Assembly: GCA_001695595.3 (NCBI GenBank)
Contig: MBPM02000049.1
Coordinates: forward strand, 434,001 to 498,000
Reading direction: 5' to 3'
Source: Plasmopara viticola
Lineage: Eukaryota; Oomycota; Peronosporomycetes; Peronosporales; Peronosporaceae
Length of the DNA stretch: 64,000 bases
Part shown: piece by piece, positions 1 to 12,300 of the stretch
How positions within the stretch are numbered: position 1 is the first letter of the stretch
Layout: each line of letters starts with the position of its first letter
Made by a program: the position numbers and the translations under genes
Notes under the pieces: generated by a model
Told to the model about the DNA's origin: nothing
What the model saw: only the letters and a program-made list of their open reading frames with translations
Database searches by the model: none

Positions 1-1
1 C

Positions 2-136
2 CAATCTTTCGCAGCCGTCGGTGGAGACGAAGGCTTCGCTCTGTTGGTTTTTAAGAAAGATACGGATCGTGTGTTTTCGGTAGAAGCGGCTAAGGTGTGT
101 TTTTTTCTCGGAAGCAGTCAAGGTAATTGGGAATGA
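2..136 (+). CDS. possible 3'-terminal coding fragment cut by the window edge
   Basis: A frame open from base 2 to a TGA at 134-136 encodes 44 residues with a globular-looking composition (for example VGGDEGFALLVFKKDTD). It has no start in the window, so it would be the last exon of a gene lying to the left. The sequence right after it becomes AT-rich and stop-dense, as expected beyond a gene end. I do not recognise the family. A chance open frame of 44 codons is quite possible, so this is a weak call. Confidence 0.3.
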   Translation, partial: QSFAAVGGDEGFALLVFKKDTDRVFSVEAAKVCFFLGSSQGNWE

Positions 137-1100
137 GTCACTATCTAAATCATATGAGATGTCCATAAACGTCATTTTGAAATTTTCTGTATGCGTAATC
201 CTCGTAACGAAAGTTTTGAGTAGCCTCTTCTATCTACGCGGTTTGCACTCGATAAATTAGATGCGTGGAGGACTTTACCTCCAGTCATATATAAACACAT
301 TTGCCTGACTTGTCTATGCGGCAGCGGACCAGCTATAAAAACTGTCAACTCTTTTCATTCAAATTGGACTCACGTAATCCTCCCTTTTATTGATTGAAGG
401 CAAAAAAGGGCGAGTATTGCCATAGCTCAAAGTTTATCGAAAGTAACGCTTTACTTACATCCACCGTGTGCCTTTTGAGTACAAACACGCCGGTGAAGTT
501 TCTTTATTTTCTTGCATTTTTTTGCTTAGCGTTTTAAAAGACGGACACCACTCCAGGCACTTGATCATCGTGACCGAGGATGCCTGTGTGACTATACTAT
601 CCCCTTAATTAAAAAAAAGTTCTTGTTTCTCTCCCTTTGAAGGTGGGAACCTCAATCGTTACCTTTAACTCCTACATTTGATTCTACTGACAGTTTATTG
701 AAGCATATTTTGAGCATAAACTTCGTCCATGAAGTACGATCGCCGAGACACGCCGCAGCTGCTTGGCAGCGGATATGACTGCAACTTAGTTGTTTTTTCA
801 GACCCATAGAAGTAAGGCTTCCGAACAACGTGAACTTGCTCGTTTGATATATGCGCAAAAATAGCTACATGCATTTTATAAGCTTTGTGATGAAATAGGT
901 CGTCAACCTAATTGCGTGAGCATAGTATTGACAATAAACAAAAACTGCGCTTTGCATAAAAGAGGTGTGCAGAAAAATATGTAACATTTTGGTGAACGAC
1001 AGTTTACTATTTTCGGATCTTAATAAGCAAAGTTTGCAATAGACTACAATTTCTCATATTTTTTCTGTTCGAAGTCACTATACATTGGAGGTCCGGGAGC
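137..1100. other. intergenic, nothing recognised
   Basis: AT-rich and stop-dense on both strands. I see no supportable gene, RNA or repeat boundary. It lies just left of the region where similarity to the 29.5-37.4 kb copy becomes visible, so the left end of that large repeat may fall here, but I could not place it. Confidence 0.4.
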
Positions 1101-4100
1101 CAACAATTGATTAAAAGCTCGGTATTGTGTAATGGTCCCTAACATTATTCGTTACTAAGACACCATATAGAAGGGGGTCAGTATGCATCCACCACGCTTT
1201 GACTTGTGTATTTAAAGACTGTTTGGGCCATAGCAATGGCACCGCAAGTCGGTCGGTCATACAATGATAACCAATACCAACCCATAGAAGATAGTTTCCG
1301 ACACGTCTACGCAAAAACGGATCTCAATCCCCACGCTGTGCCTATGCGTCTGTATCATAGGCTGCGCCTGCGAGATCGGGGGCAAATCATAGGAATTTAC
1401 TCACTCAAAGCCTCTTTGGCGAGAAGAATCCTTCTTTTTTACCACACCAAAGATGCGGGGCTACATTTCTTTTTCATCCAGCGGTTATAAGATATCTACG
1501 CCGTAACGCAGTAGAAATATTAAGAAGTTTTGTGGTCGTTGGACGAATACTTTTCAGAAAACTCGGGCGCATAGGCTACAAAGAGGCCTCAAATTAGGTA
1601 CAACAATATTCAAGTGGCATGTCGATGAAATATGTGCTTTAAAAGGTATTAGACTTTTCATCGCACTCGCCGGCCATCTAAAAGACTTCCACTAAAGCGA
1701 CAACGTAGAATATGGTTATTTCAGGGGTTAAGAGCCACCACGGATTCTCTAGCTGATAATATCATACGCTCAACACTCAAAAATTAAGATTGTAGTCAAA
1801 TATGACAATTAACGGTACTTTTTACGGCACCTACGCAGTCGCCAAAACCTTTGACTGGTCCACCCACGGATATCAAAAGAAGTCACCACCCCGTGAGAGG
1901 TTTACTCACCCATTGAACAACACGTAGTCCAGCGAAAAATAGAAAGATGGTGTCACTTAGGCCGTCGAAAGAATGCTTTTCTCCCTCGTGCGCCTCGAAG
2001 GCTGCTCCTCGCATGACAAACTCTCAAGGAAGTTACCGCGGTAGTTATGTGCGTTTTTGAGCACCCCATCAAATCCCGCTTAAGGATGGTGTCAGACGGC
2101 ACACGACAAAAGTTGGTCTAGAAATCTGCTTGAGCACTGTTTCCACGATCGTCATACATAAAAAATTGGTTGAAATCTGATTAATCCTTTAGAGTGTAGC
2201 AACCAAAAAAAGCTTCGTATTCGTCAAGGTACTCAATGTTCGTGAGCTTAGAGTGGGTCGGAGTACAGCTCACTGCACAGATGCCTTGGCTTTGGCATTA
2301 TTAAAAGCCAAATGCTAGAAGCTTAAGCTCCGATCTTGGGAAAGCAACTACTTCTACCATATCCAACGCGCGACCGAAAGGTCTGACCCGTCCCAGATTA
2401 AACAGTCGCGCTGAAGACGGTCAAACAATCCAATAAGATGTGCAAGGCAAAATTATCGCGCTAATGCAAAATGCTCTCGGCGCCCCCAAAAGCGACTCTG
2501 CTTTATCATGACTTTTGCGCGGATGAACGTTCAGCTCCAACAGTAAAAGGCTCCCGATCCTGCTTTGGTCTTGCAAGGAGGAGCAGCTTTTGGGTGACCT
2601 AATTTTGAATTTTGGATTGCTCTTGGATACCTCAGGCAAAAGACTGGGGCTTCTTTTTGAAGTGACTAGGAGCTCTGGGTTCTTTGAGGAGAAGATACAG
2701 TTTTCTGCATTTTAATCGACTATCACATGTTTCAGTGTGAGGTATCTCAACTGCGTCGCGAGGCCAATTTCTTTTTAAAGAGCTTTACGCTCGTCCAGCT
2801 GCTAAGGATGCACAGCCTTTAGAGCGCTCGAGCCCCACAGCCTCATGCTAATTTTTTTACTGCGTAAAACTTCTGTAATCACCGTATTAGAAAGGCCTGA
2901 TGCAAAGGCAACGCTTTGTTCCGCTGTTTGTGCTCTGCCAAAATTCAGCGACGTCTGCAAACTGTGTTAGTGCAAAAATGGGGCTCAAATTAGAGAATGA
3001 AAGAATGACTATTTCAGACGTCTTCGCTAATATTTTCAATATTTATCGTGCGTGCAAAGCTAATGCAACTCGAGGGTACTCAGACCATTTGAATTAAAAA
3101 AGTGGAGCCCGTCGAGGCTTGGACCGCATTGTAAAATGCAAGCTCATACATTGACAATTTACTAGGACGTTAGAATGAGGCTTTTGCACAGTCTGTCGTC
3201 GAAAAAATAAGCTTCCTTTTTATCCGAATGTCTGACATCAGTAGGTGAGGTGTCAATACTTAATACAGTGTTTGGCAAAGCGCAGTGGTAAGCCGTAGGG
3301 TCTTTTTTGTCCGGAAAACCATGGTACTTAAATTCCACATTTATAAACGGGGCTTCACTTCTACGTCTGCAATCGCAGCTCCAATTACAATTATACGGCT
3401 GAAGCAGGTGAAAATTGCACCATCTGCTCAGGCTGCGCACGAGCACAACTATGCCCATGTTGCCATATAAACTTTTGCTAAGCCAAAGTATATGTACAGC
3501 CAACCGATACTGGCAGCTCTGTTGTACAGGGACTGGCAAGTTTTTCGCGGGCTCAACCATCTGGCAGGCTTAGAGTATTCTGCACACGAAATTAAGCGAG
3601 ATCACTTATATGTGGTGATAATCAACCAAAAGCATTCTTTACGGCTAAATGATCGCTAAATAGAAACTTGTCGCCGCTTAAAGTATAGTGTCCTTGAGGC
3701 CTTCGTTGTCTGAATATTGGCAAAAACATTAGAACTATCAGCAAAATCGGTGTGCTAGTGAGGCGGTACTTTCAGTAGCTCGTTTGGCTAAATTCTACTT
3801 CCAGCCGGACTGTCTTCATGCATATGGCCGCATCATTATGCTCCCATTAGTCGCTTCAATCAACGCCTGGCGGACTCAACAAAGGGTATGTAAAGTGGTA
3901 ATACCGAAGAACTCGATATGACATCAGGTATGAGATTTGTTCTGGTCCTGTCCAAATAGTCCTTGATGTTCAAGCACGCAATCGCATAGTTTTGCGGGCA
4001 AATTACTCGCACGTCCACTAACACAAAGGCGGTGAAACTTTGCGCTCAAAATCAAGATGGGGCCTAGTTGATAGGTCAGCCTTTCGCAGCTGTGCCTGCA

Positions 4101-7100
4101 TATGACCTGGCACCAACACTTTCATGATCTTTTGTCTAGGGTCCTGGACATCTTATCATCTTTAATAATAACGACCGTAAGCCTTGAGCCACTTTCGGCG
4201 AGCAATGACCTCTAATGGTTCAATGAAGACCAGGTAGAGACAGCAACAACTGTATTTGCATTTCATTTGAGCATGTATCGATACCAAATTAACTTACAAT
4301 TTTCGTCCTTTTTCCTTTCTTTTGGTGAAAAGGTTCTTTCATGCATTTAAAATTCCAGTCATTTTGTCGTATACGTAACTTAAGAAAATAGTCTTTTAGT
4401 CACAACTTTTTATACAAACTTACGCACTGTGAAAGGAATGATAGTAGTTAGCAGCTAATCTTACTTTCCCCATCCAACGTTCTGGTTTATCTAATTGATT
4501 TCTCATGATCAAAGGTTTTTCCACTGAGCACCGATTAATTATTAACAAAGCAGCTTGATGAAAAGTCGATCTCTTTCTTGGGTTATATAACCAAATGTTG
4601 TGGGTCTTACAAGCTTCTGCTAGCTCTACAATGTATGTCTTGTTCAAACCAAGCAAAGCAAATATAGAAAAAAGGCTCCATACATATCATGCCTGCAATC
4701 GTACCTGCCTTCACCTTTTAAAGGATAAATAATCGAGCAATATCGCCATTAATCAACACATTATACTAATATCATAACCATCCAAGACAAGCCCCTTTAC
4801 ACTACTCAAGAGGTGCCGTGTGTCCATATCTTAACATTGTTGAGACAGAAAATGTTATTTTATCTAAAGAACCTTTTCGCGTTGTTTTTGTGTTGACACC
4901 ATTACGGGTTGACGCTAAGCAAAGCATTCTTTTTAATAACGTTTGGTCGAAAAATTGTGTGCCAATATGCCTACATAAGAAAGCCAGTGCCCCGGATGCA
5001 TAGACCTGTAGCATTTGAAACTCAGTTAGCGCTAGTTACGGCTAGTGTTGCGAAGTGCGATACGCGTTCCTTCACGTGTAACGCCAGGGCCCCACTCTTG
5101 ATGCAATGGTAGACAGATTGCTATACCTTGCATGGCATGCAGTGGGAGCCGTTCTCTACGAGTTTTGATCACTAAATAATGTACTACTTTACGTGCATGA
5201 CAGTGCTTCACTTTGCGGACATCCTTTTGAGTCCTTCACAAAATTCAGCGAGCGGAGCCTTTTACGAGTACTGTTTAGTGGCTTGTGTTTGATTATACGA
5301 GAAAGTATAGGACTCCGTTCATACTAGATGACTTGTCGTTAGCCATATCATACCCGACGAACGGCGAATGCTGCACTCGCTTAGTAGCTTACGTGCTAGC
5401 GCAAGTTCCAACCTCCTGTACAGACACCGGTATTATCCATTCTTAAACTTGTAGTGTCCATCACAACGATAAGATTTTTGAGCTTACGAAGAGCTTTATA
5501 TATTCAGTCCAGGACGCTTAAGCGGCTTGTAGATGTAGCTAATTTGAATACGTTCTTGATGTGTTGTTCGGACGACAAGTCCAAGTGAGATCTTCTTCAG
5601 ATGTTGAGGCGAATACGATCACTGCAACCAGCTACTACAACAACTAAATTAATACTCAATGATACCAATTTCTAGCGCTTGATTTCGTTACTAAACGACT
5701 AAATTTAACGTCCAAGGCCAATATTACTGCGTTCTAGTCGATAAAGCATACTATAACAAAGAAAGATACCGATAAAAGCTAGCTTGAGCAACTTTGATGC
5801 TCGATTTCGATGAGCATAGCGTTTGGTGAGCACTTCTATCCCGCTGGTGCAACGTCGTGCACTGATTATTAAGATAAGCTTTATCCGGTTTTGATGGCTT
5901 CTTCAAGTGACGATCGAAACGGTTTATAGCCTGAGAGCTAGCGAATTTTGCATAGGCTTTTAAGTTGAAGTGCAAGATGCTGCTTAGTTTGGCTACGACA
6001 TTGCAATTCACGTAAGCTGAGAGCAAACCACGCATCGAGACGCGAATTTTTTCTTGCTGTAGCAAGATCTCCACATATTGGCAATCGGTCTCGAGAACAC
6101 GAAAAGCTTTGCAGTTTAAGAGAGGCTGAAAAAGAAGAATGAAATGAAAAATATTGATATTTATACCTTGTGTGAGAAATGTTGACACCCAGGAGAATAC
6201 TAGACTTTAGATCGAGGCGGTATCTCGCAAATGGTGCATCACTGCTCACGGATGCTTTAATCTCAATGATCTGTGTTCGGTCTCCGATGGGAAGATGCTT
6301 CAACAAAAGCAGGTTGTTAGCCCTGCTGCTGCGCGCGATAGAGATTGATATCCCAACTCGTGATTGGCTTACTAACATCGACTACTAATCAATGCTAACC
6401 CACAAAACGGCGCCTTACAAGTTCTGTAGCTTAAAGCTAAGGCTTTGCGTTAACATACGATCGACTAGTGAACAGGCCGCTCATCATTTGCAAATTTGTC
6501 TTCAACTTGGCAGTGTGAAGCAGCGTACCTGTTGTAAGGAACAAGTCACGAACGGTAGACTGCCACTGCCACCGCTGTATTCACTGAAAGAACGAGACAT
6601 AAAATACACAAGGATAAGCAGCATGTGACACCCATGCAGTTCCACGCAAATTCTAAATACCTGTTGTCGGACACAACGGTAAGGATGGTGCACGAGGCTG
6701 GACTTAGTATCGAGCTATGTAATCGACAGCTCAGGATGTGCGTCAAGTGTGCGTAGAGTAAGCAGCGCAAAACAAATTCTATGGGCGTACACCCTCCAAA
6801 TGATCACATCTGCGAATTTATCTGCTTTTATCTCATAGCACTTCGATACCAACTACAATACCGGTATCCTGCCAACCTAAGCGACCACAAGCAATATTTT
6901 GCTGCTTATTGTGCAATTTTTTTCTCCATACATCTACATCTTAGTTCTCCATCAGGTCAAAAAGGTTGATAATCCTGAGAGTCGTAAGAAGTGTTTTCAT
7001 TTGTACTTAAATTTTTTAACCTTGCGAATAGTTGTTTTAAGCTTTTCACCAGCAGGTAATCATGATCAAGATCAACAATTCAATCTTGTCACTCCGCCTG

Positions 7101-9140
7101 GTGCTGCATGTGTAGCCGAACGATGAAAATAGGCTTTGACGGTCAACTTACGGACTCTTTGAATGGGTTTCGGACCTTGAGACTTTTTAAAGAGGTGAAA
7201 GTCTTTCAGTCACGATGAATGGTATAATCAATCAGCTTGAGCACCACGCATCTCAACAAGAGATGTCCGAATTGCGTTGGGCAGTCAACCTTTTTCGTAG
7301 CGAACTATTGTATCGAAAGGCCTAACAAAACTTGAAAATATGCGTAGTCGACCCACATCCATGATAGAAATATGGCTGTGGCCATGGCACTATCAGCCGC
7401 CGTATGTCCGCCCGTACTCGACGTACCAGGAAGGTCGGGCGCTTGGAAAACGCTTTAAGGCGATACTTAAGGCACAATATCACATCGACATCGACTTTGA
7501 CACACGCTGACCCATGCCTTTCTGGGATTTTTGAAAGGCCGATGAAAGAATATTTACCTTGTTTGTAAATACCGAATAATATTTTTTTGAGCAGTAGCCT
7601 TTTTAGATTCAGCAGTGCTAAATACGATGTTTGTATTTTTTCTTTCGTGTTTGCTTCAATTGGTGTGTTTTGTCTCGCCATGCTGACCACAATTTGCGAA
7701 ATTCATAACGATTGACTGAGCTCAAATACGAAACCTATAAATAAAGGTTTTTTGGGCCCTTCCGCAGTAAAGTTGAAATACACTGGAGTTTTATTCGTTT
7801 CCGTAGCTCTTAGGTATTGCAATTTGATGATATCGAAGGATTTAGAGCGTGGACCACATTGCTGAGTATAATGTTTACCATAATTAGCTTATTGACCTAC
7901 GAAGAGTGCACATACCGCGCAGTGTGTTTTCGAGTGCATCGTAACTCGTTTTGTTTTACCAACTGTCATCCATAGGATCCGAATTGAGGAAGCCGGAGAT
8001 AGGTCACTAGAGTGGACGAGCCATCACACCTGAGTGTGTGACTACCCTATCAACTCGCGCCCAATTGGGTAATAAAATGGTTGGGTGAGGGACGCCCCAC
8101 TGACCGAAAAAGCCCCATAGTGTAATGAGGGGTACGAAACCCGGTCCCAATATGGGTCGGATTGCTACAGCATCCCGCGAAAGAGACAGCTCAGTCCTAG
8201 CGCGTGGGTTCCGGTAGCTTAAATCTCTTACCATCTGTCATCGAGCCGACACACCCGATTGTGTGACTGCCCTACCCACTAGCGCCCGATTGGGTAATAA
8301 AAGGGTTGGGTGGGGGACGCCCCACTGACCAAAAACGTCCCATAGTGTAATGAGGGGTACGGAACCCGGTACCAATATTCGGTCGGATCGCTACCAGCAA
8401 CCCGCGATAGGGACAGCTCAGTCCTAGCACGTGGGTTCCGGTAGCTTATATCTCTTACCATCTGTCATGGTACTATCGGCGAGTGAGTTTTCAAAGTGGA
8501 GCATCATTTGCCAAAACGCAGCTAAAATCCGCTGGCCCCTACCGACACCAGTGCGTCCGAAAGTTGTATGCGTATCCGTGAACAGTGTCGCTGTTTGCGT
8601 CCGGTGGAGTATTTCAACGAGCCAAACCTAAAGTCGAGGCTACGGATCTTCAAAGTCGCAGCTGGCGACTCTTATATAGAAACCGACGTGTGAGCCGCAA
8701 GTTTCACCCTTTTATGGAACGCTTAGATCTTTATAGCCTTAGCCATTCAGCTATACACATTGAGTCATCAGTATGTGTTGGTAAGCACAAAAAATGTTTA
8801 CCCAAATGACCACAATTTGAAGCAACATCTGCATATCGTATCGAAATTCCTTGTCATTTGAGGCAATGACTCGAACTGTATTTGACGAATTACTTCATAG
8901 TGAAGCACCAGTCCGCCCAGCACTTTTAGAAACATTTATCTCCCGATAGTAGGACGAGTAAAAAAGTCGTACGACGGCTTATACTTTTTTGACAACATGT
9001 GGATAGTTACATCGAGAAGCAGTTTGAACACATTGCGCTGAGTGGCGAGGCATTCGATTTGGCTACAAGGCTGCTCAAGGCTGAAAAAGTGCATCTCCTT
9101 TTCTAAGGCCTCGACGCTTCGGGACACCCGAAGTAGCCTC
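1100..9140 (+). repeat. ancient ~8-kb dispersed repeat, copy A
   Basis: This stretch is collinear, in the same orientation, with 29,480-37,400. Matching anchors seen by eye (A/B) include 1668/29870 (shared ACTCGCCGGCCAT), 2420-2590/30610-30810, 4190-4250/31600-31670, 4600-4645/32004-32050, 5350-5400/32680-32730 (shared CTTAGTAGCTTACGTGCTAG), 6062-6100/33397-33435, 7330-7450/35930-36040 and 8990-9075/37270-37340. The copies differ by many substitutions and small indels. Short reading frames inside are broken and I recognise no domain. It could be two copies of a large mobile element or an old segmental duplication. The copia element inserted at its right end. Confidence 0.65.
7957..8468 (+). 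mobile_element. SINE dimer, both units lacking the tRNA head
   Basis: Two tandem units related to the SINEs at 39,541-39,852 and 49,108-49,425, in the opposite (+) orientation. Unit 1 runs from about 7971 to 8228 and starts at the body sequence CATAGGATCCGAATT, so the tRNA-like head is missing. Unit 2 (about 8242-8455) is truncated further. A 13-bp target-like sequence occurs three times: TACCAACTGTCAT at 7957-7969, and TACCATCTGTCAT at 8229-8241 and 8456-8468. This fits either two successive insertions at one site or duplication of one SINE with its target. The sister repeat has an unoccupied equivalent at about 36,672-36,684. Confidence 0.75.
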
Positions 9141-9145
9141 AATCT
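9141..9145. repeat. left target-site duplication of the copia element
   Basis: AATCT lies immediately before the left LTR and recurs at 13,478-13,482 immediately after the right LTR. Five bp is the usual duplication length for Ty1/copia integrases. Confidence 0.7.
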
Positions 9146-9290
9146 TGTTGGAAAATCGACGCCTCGACCAGCAACTACACATCGGTAAGTACCGGTATCT
9201 GCCATCAGTTGATGACTGCTTAAAATTAGCACTTATAAATATGTTCACTTTTGCAATTTGCCAACTAGTGCCCAAGTAACATTTTCAATT
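9146..9290 (+). repeat. left LTR of the Ty1/copia element
   Basis: A 145-bp direct repeat of 13,333-13,477, beginning TGTT. About a dozen differences separate the two LTRs, so the insertion is old. The shared sequence runs through an ACATTTT(C)AATT end, which places the 5-bp target duplication exactly outside. A more conventional TGTT...AACA terminus would end at 9281 instead, but would leave the shared bases beyond it and the duplication unexplained. Confidence 0.8.
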
Positions 9291-9306
9291 GGTTATGAGC
9301 CCAAGC
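9289..9306 (+). other. primer binding site, half-tRNA type (initiator Met)
   Basis: TTGGTTATGAGCCCAAGC follows the left LTR. It matches the reverse complement of the anticodon stem-loop region of initiator tRNA-Met (CAT anticodon within GGGCTCATAACC) rather than a tRNA 3' end. Drosophila copia is known to prime from an internal initiator-tRNA fragment in this way. The match is read directly; the priming mechanism is inferred from copia. Confidence 0.65.
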
Positions 9307-9351
9307 CCCGCCGACTCTGCCTTTCCGCCCCCTGACTCTGCCTTCGCCACC

Positions 9352-12300
9352 ATGGACGCGTCTACGCCAAGCCGGATTAACAAGTTCGACGGCACCAACT
9401 TCCACAACTGGAAATTTAAGATGCAGATGGTGTTGGAGGAGAAAGATCTGTGGGACGTGGGAAGTGGCGAGATTAAGTTGGAGCAATGCGTCACTTCGCT
9501 GGACCAAGGAACCTATAAGAGGAAGTCACGCAAGGCGCTTGCGATCATCTGTCTCGCGATGAAAGATTCGCAGTTGCCACTTGTTCGTTCTGCGACTGGC
9601 GCGCATGATGCATGGTCAAGACTCAAAGGACATTTCGAGAAGAAGAGCCTCGCCAATCGACTCTTCCTTCGTCGACGTTTCCCTGACAGCAACAATGGAT
9701 GAAGGTGATGATGTGCTTCAGCACATTAACAAGTTGAAGACACTAGCGGAGCAGCTTGATGCGATCGGGGCTTCGATTAGCGAGGACGACTTGATTATCA
9801 CGCTTCTGAGTAGTTTGAGTGAATCGTACCAATTTCTCATCACGGCACTAGAATCACGTGCTCATTCATTGACGTGGGATCTCGTGACGTCTCGGGTACT
9901 AAATGAAGACATGAAGCGCAAGGAACAGGGTGGCGGCATCGATGGAGCCGCGCACAACCAAGGGCAAGAGTTCATGGCTAATGATAACAACAAGCGCAAA
10001 GGACGTCTTGTGCAGGCGAAGACAAGTGGATCTTGCCATTACTGCGGGAAACAAGGTCATTAAATTGCCAACTGTCCCGCGCGAACTCGTGATAATGCGG
10101 AGCGGCAAAGGCCACAGCGTGCGAATGTCGCACAAGTTGAAGATGTTTCTAGCGACTTTCTATTTTCGGTGGGTGGTGACACAAGTGCTACCAAGTCAAG
10201 CAGTGTTTGGCTGGTAGACTCGGGTGCAACTCAGCATATGACGTACTCGAAAGAGTATATGATCAACTACAAGGTCATGTCTCCGGTGGACGTACACCTT
10301 GCTGATGACGGTATTATTCAAGCGGTTGGAACGGGTGACATAGTTATGTCAATGCAAACACCACGTGAAATCAAGAAATGTGTACTTACACGTGTGGCAC
10401 ATTCCGAAACTACTGCGAAATTTTTTTTCAGTGGGCCGTTTTACGAAGGATGTCGGACCAGTAACCTTTGAGCGAGATGGTTGCTTTGCAAATGCAAAAG
10501 GTTTGCGATGGCAGCTTGGTGCTCGTGAAGGGAAGGGTTTGTTCAAGCTCTGCATGACACCAATTCCAGCTGAGACGGCAAATGTGACAACTTCGATGGG
10601 ATGCCATGGGGACACCAATTCGTACCTCTGGCACCTTCGACTTGGTCACATTGGCTTTAGTGGATTGGATGCCATTGTTAAGAAAAACTATGGAACTGGT
10701 ATTGACATTGCTTCTGTTAAGCAGTGGGAGGCGTGTGACGGATGTTCGCTTGGCAAACAAACGCGTAAAAGCTACATCAAGTCATCACCTAACCGTGCGA
10801 AACAAGTGCTGGAGGTCATCCACAGTGATGTTCGTGGCCCTATGCGGACGCCTACTTTTAGTTGAAAGCGATATTTCGTCACATTTATCGACGACAAATC
10901 ACACTTTTGCATGGTATACTTGCTGCGCAACAAATCCGAAGTTTCTACCAAGTTTGCTGAATATGTCGCGCTTGCTGAAGCGCAGACCGGATATCGAGTA
11001 AAGTCGCTTCGCAGTGACAATGGTGGAGAATATACATCGCACAGAATGGCTAAATTTTTGCAGTGACCGGGGAATCGCTCAAAAGTTCACCTCGCCGTAC
11101 ACACCACAGCTGAATGGAGTGGCTGAGCGCATGAACCGAACGTTGGTTGAGTGCGCGAGGTGCATGATGGAGCACGCTGGATTATCAAAAATTTATTGGG
11201 GCGAAGCAGTTATGCCCGCTGCATTCCTACAAAATCGTTGTTCTACACGCGCTGTTTCTGACGACAAGTCACCTCACCAAATTTGGATAGGTAAAAAGCC
11301 ATTGCTGGCAAACCTTAAGGTGTTTGGTATCCACGCATTTGTCACGGTTCCCAAAGAAATACGCACCAAACTTGATGCAAGGTCAGTACACTGCCGCTTT
11401 ATCGGTTATTCCGAGCATGAAAAAGCGTTATCGTTTTGAGGAACTACGAACTCGTCGTGTGCTAGTCAGTCGCGATGCCAAGTTTATGGAAATGTTCTTT
11501 GATACTGGGAAGCGTGATCACTGTAATGTAGAGGTTGTCATCGAAGATGTCGAAGAAAGTGATGAAGAATCACAAGAAGAAGAGGCTACTTCTTCCGATG
11601 TTGACATTGAGGTGGGCAGGAAACGTCACCAACGAAATGAATCGCTCGAGAAAGCAACATAAATTCCAAAAATTAAGCGGCATACAATCTTCAGCATAGG
11701 TCGTGGACTTAAAGAGATGTCGGCAGCAGCACAAGACTGCTTCAATGTTATGGCGCCCTACGTCATGGATTTAGTGGGAGAAATGCCGACTTCATCTAAG
11801 TCGGCTATGGAATCCAGTGACGCTGTAAAGTGGAAGGAAGCCTGTGACTCGGAGGTTAAGTCCCTGCATAAAAATCAAACTTGGGAGATTGTGCCATTGC
11901 CAAAAGGGCGCAAGGCGATTGGATGCAGATGGGATTTTCGTGTGAAAGAGAATCAAGACGGGGAAGTTGAAAGGTTTAAGGCTCGTCTTGTTGCTAAAGG
12001 CTTCTCACAGAAGTACGGCATTGACTATGATGAAACATTTGCACCGGTGGCGAAGCTCACATCGATTCGGATCCTGTTAAGTCTTGCTGCCAAATACAGC
12101 CTTACACTGCATCAAATAAACGTCAAGACAGCGTTCCTTAACGGACCGTTGGATGAAGACATATATATGGAGCAACCGGACGGCTTTGTGAATCAAGAGC
12201 ACCCGGATTTTGTTTGCAAGCTCAAGAGGTCACTATACGGCCTGAAACAGTCACCTCGCATGTGGAACAAGACCATCGACGAGTTCATGCTTAAGCTTGG

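Noticed and set aside
3162..3560. 132-codon minus-strand frame as a gene
   Set aside because: Cys/Trp-scattered composition with no domain, inside the decayed repeat; not conserved as an open frame in copy B.
5751..6388. Overlapping 145- and 146-codon minus-strand frames as genes
   Set aside because: They lie inside the ancient repeat. The equivalent region of copy B (33,100-33,600) is broken in the same frames, and no domain is recognised.
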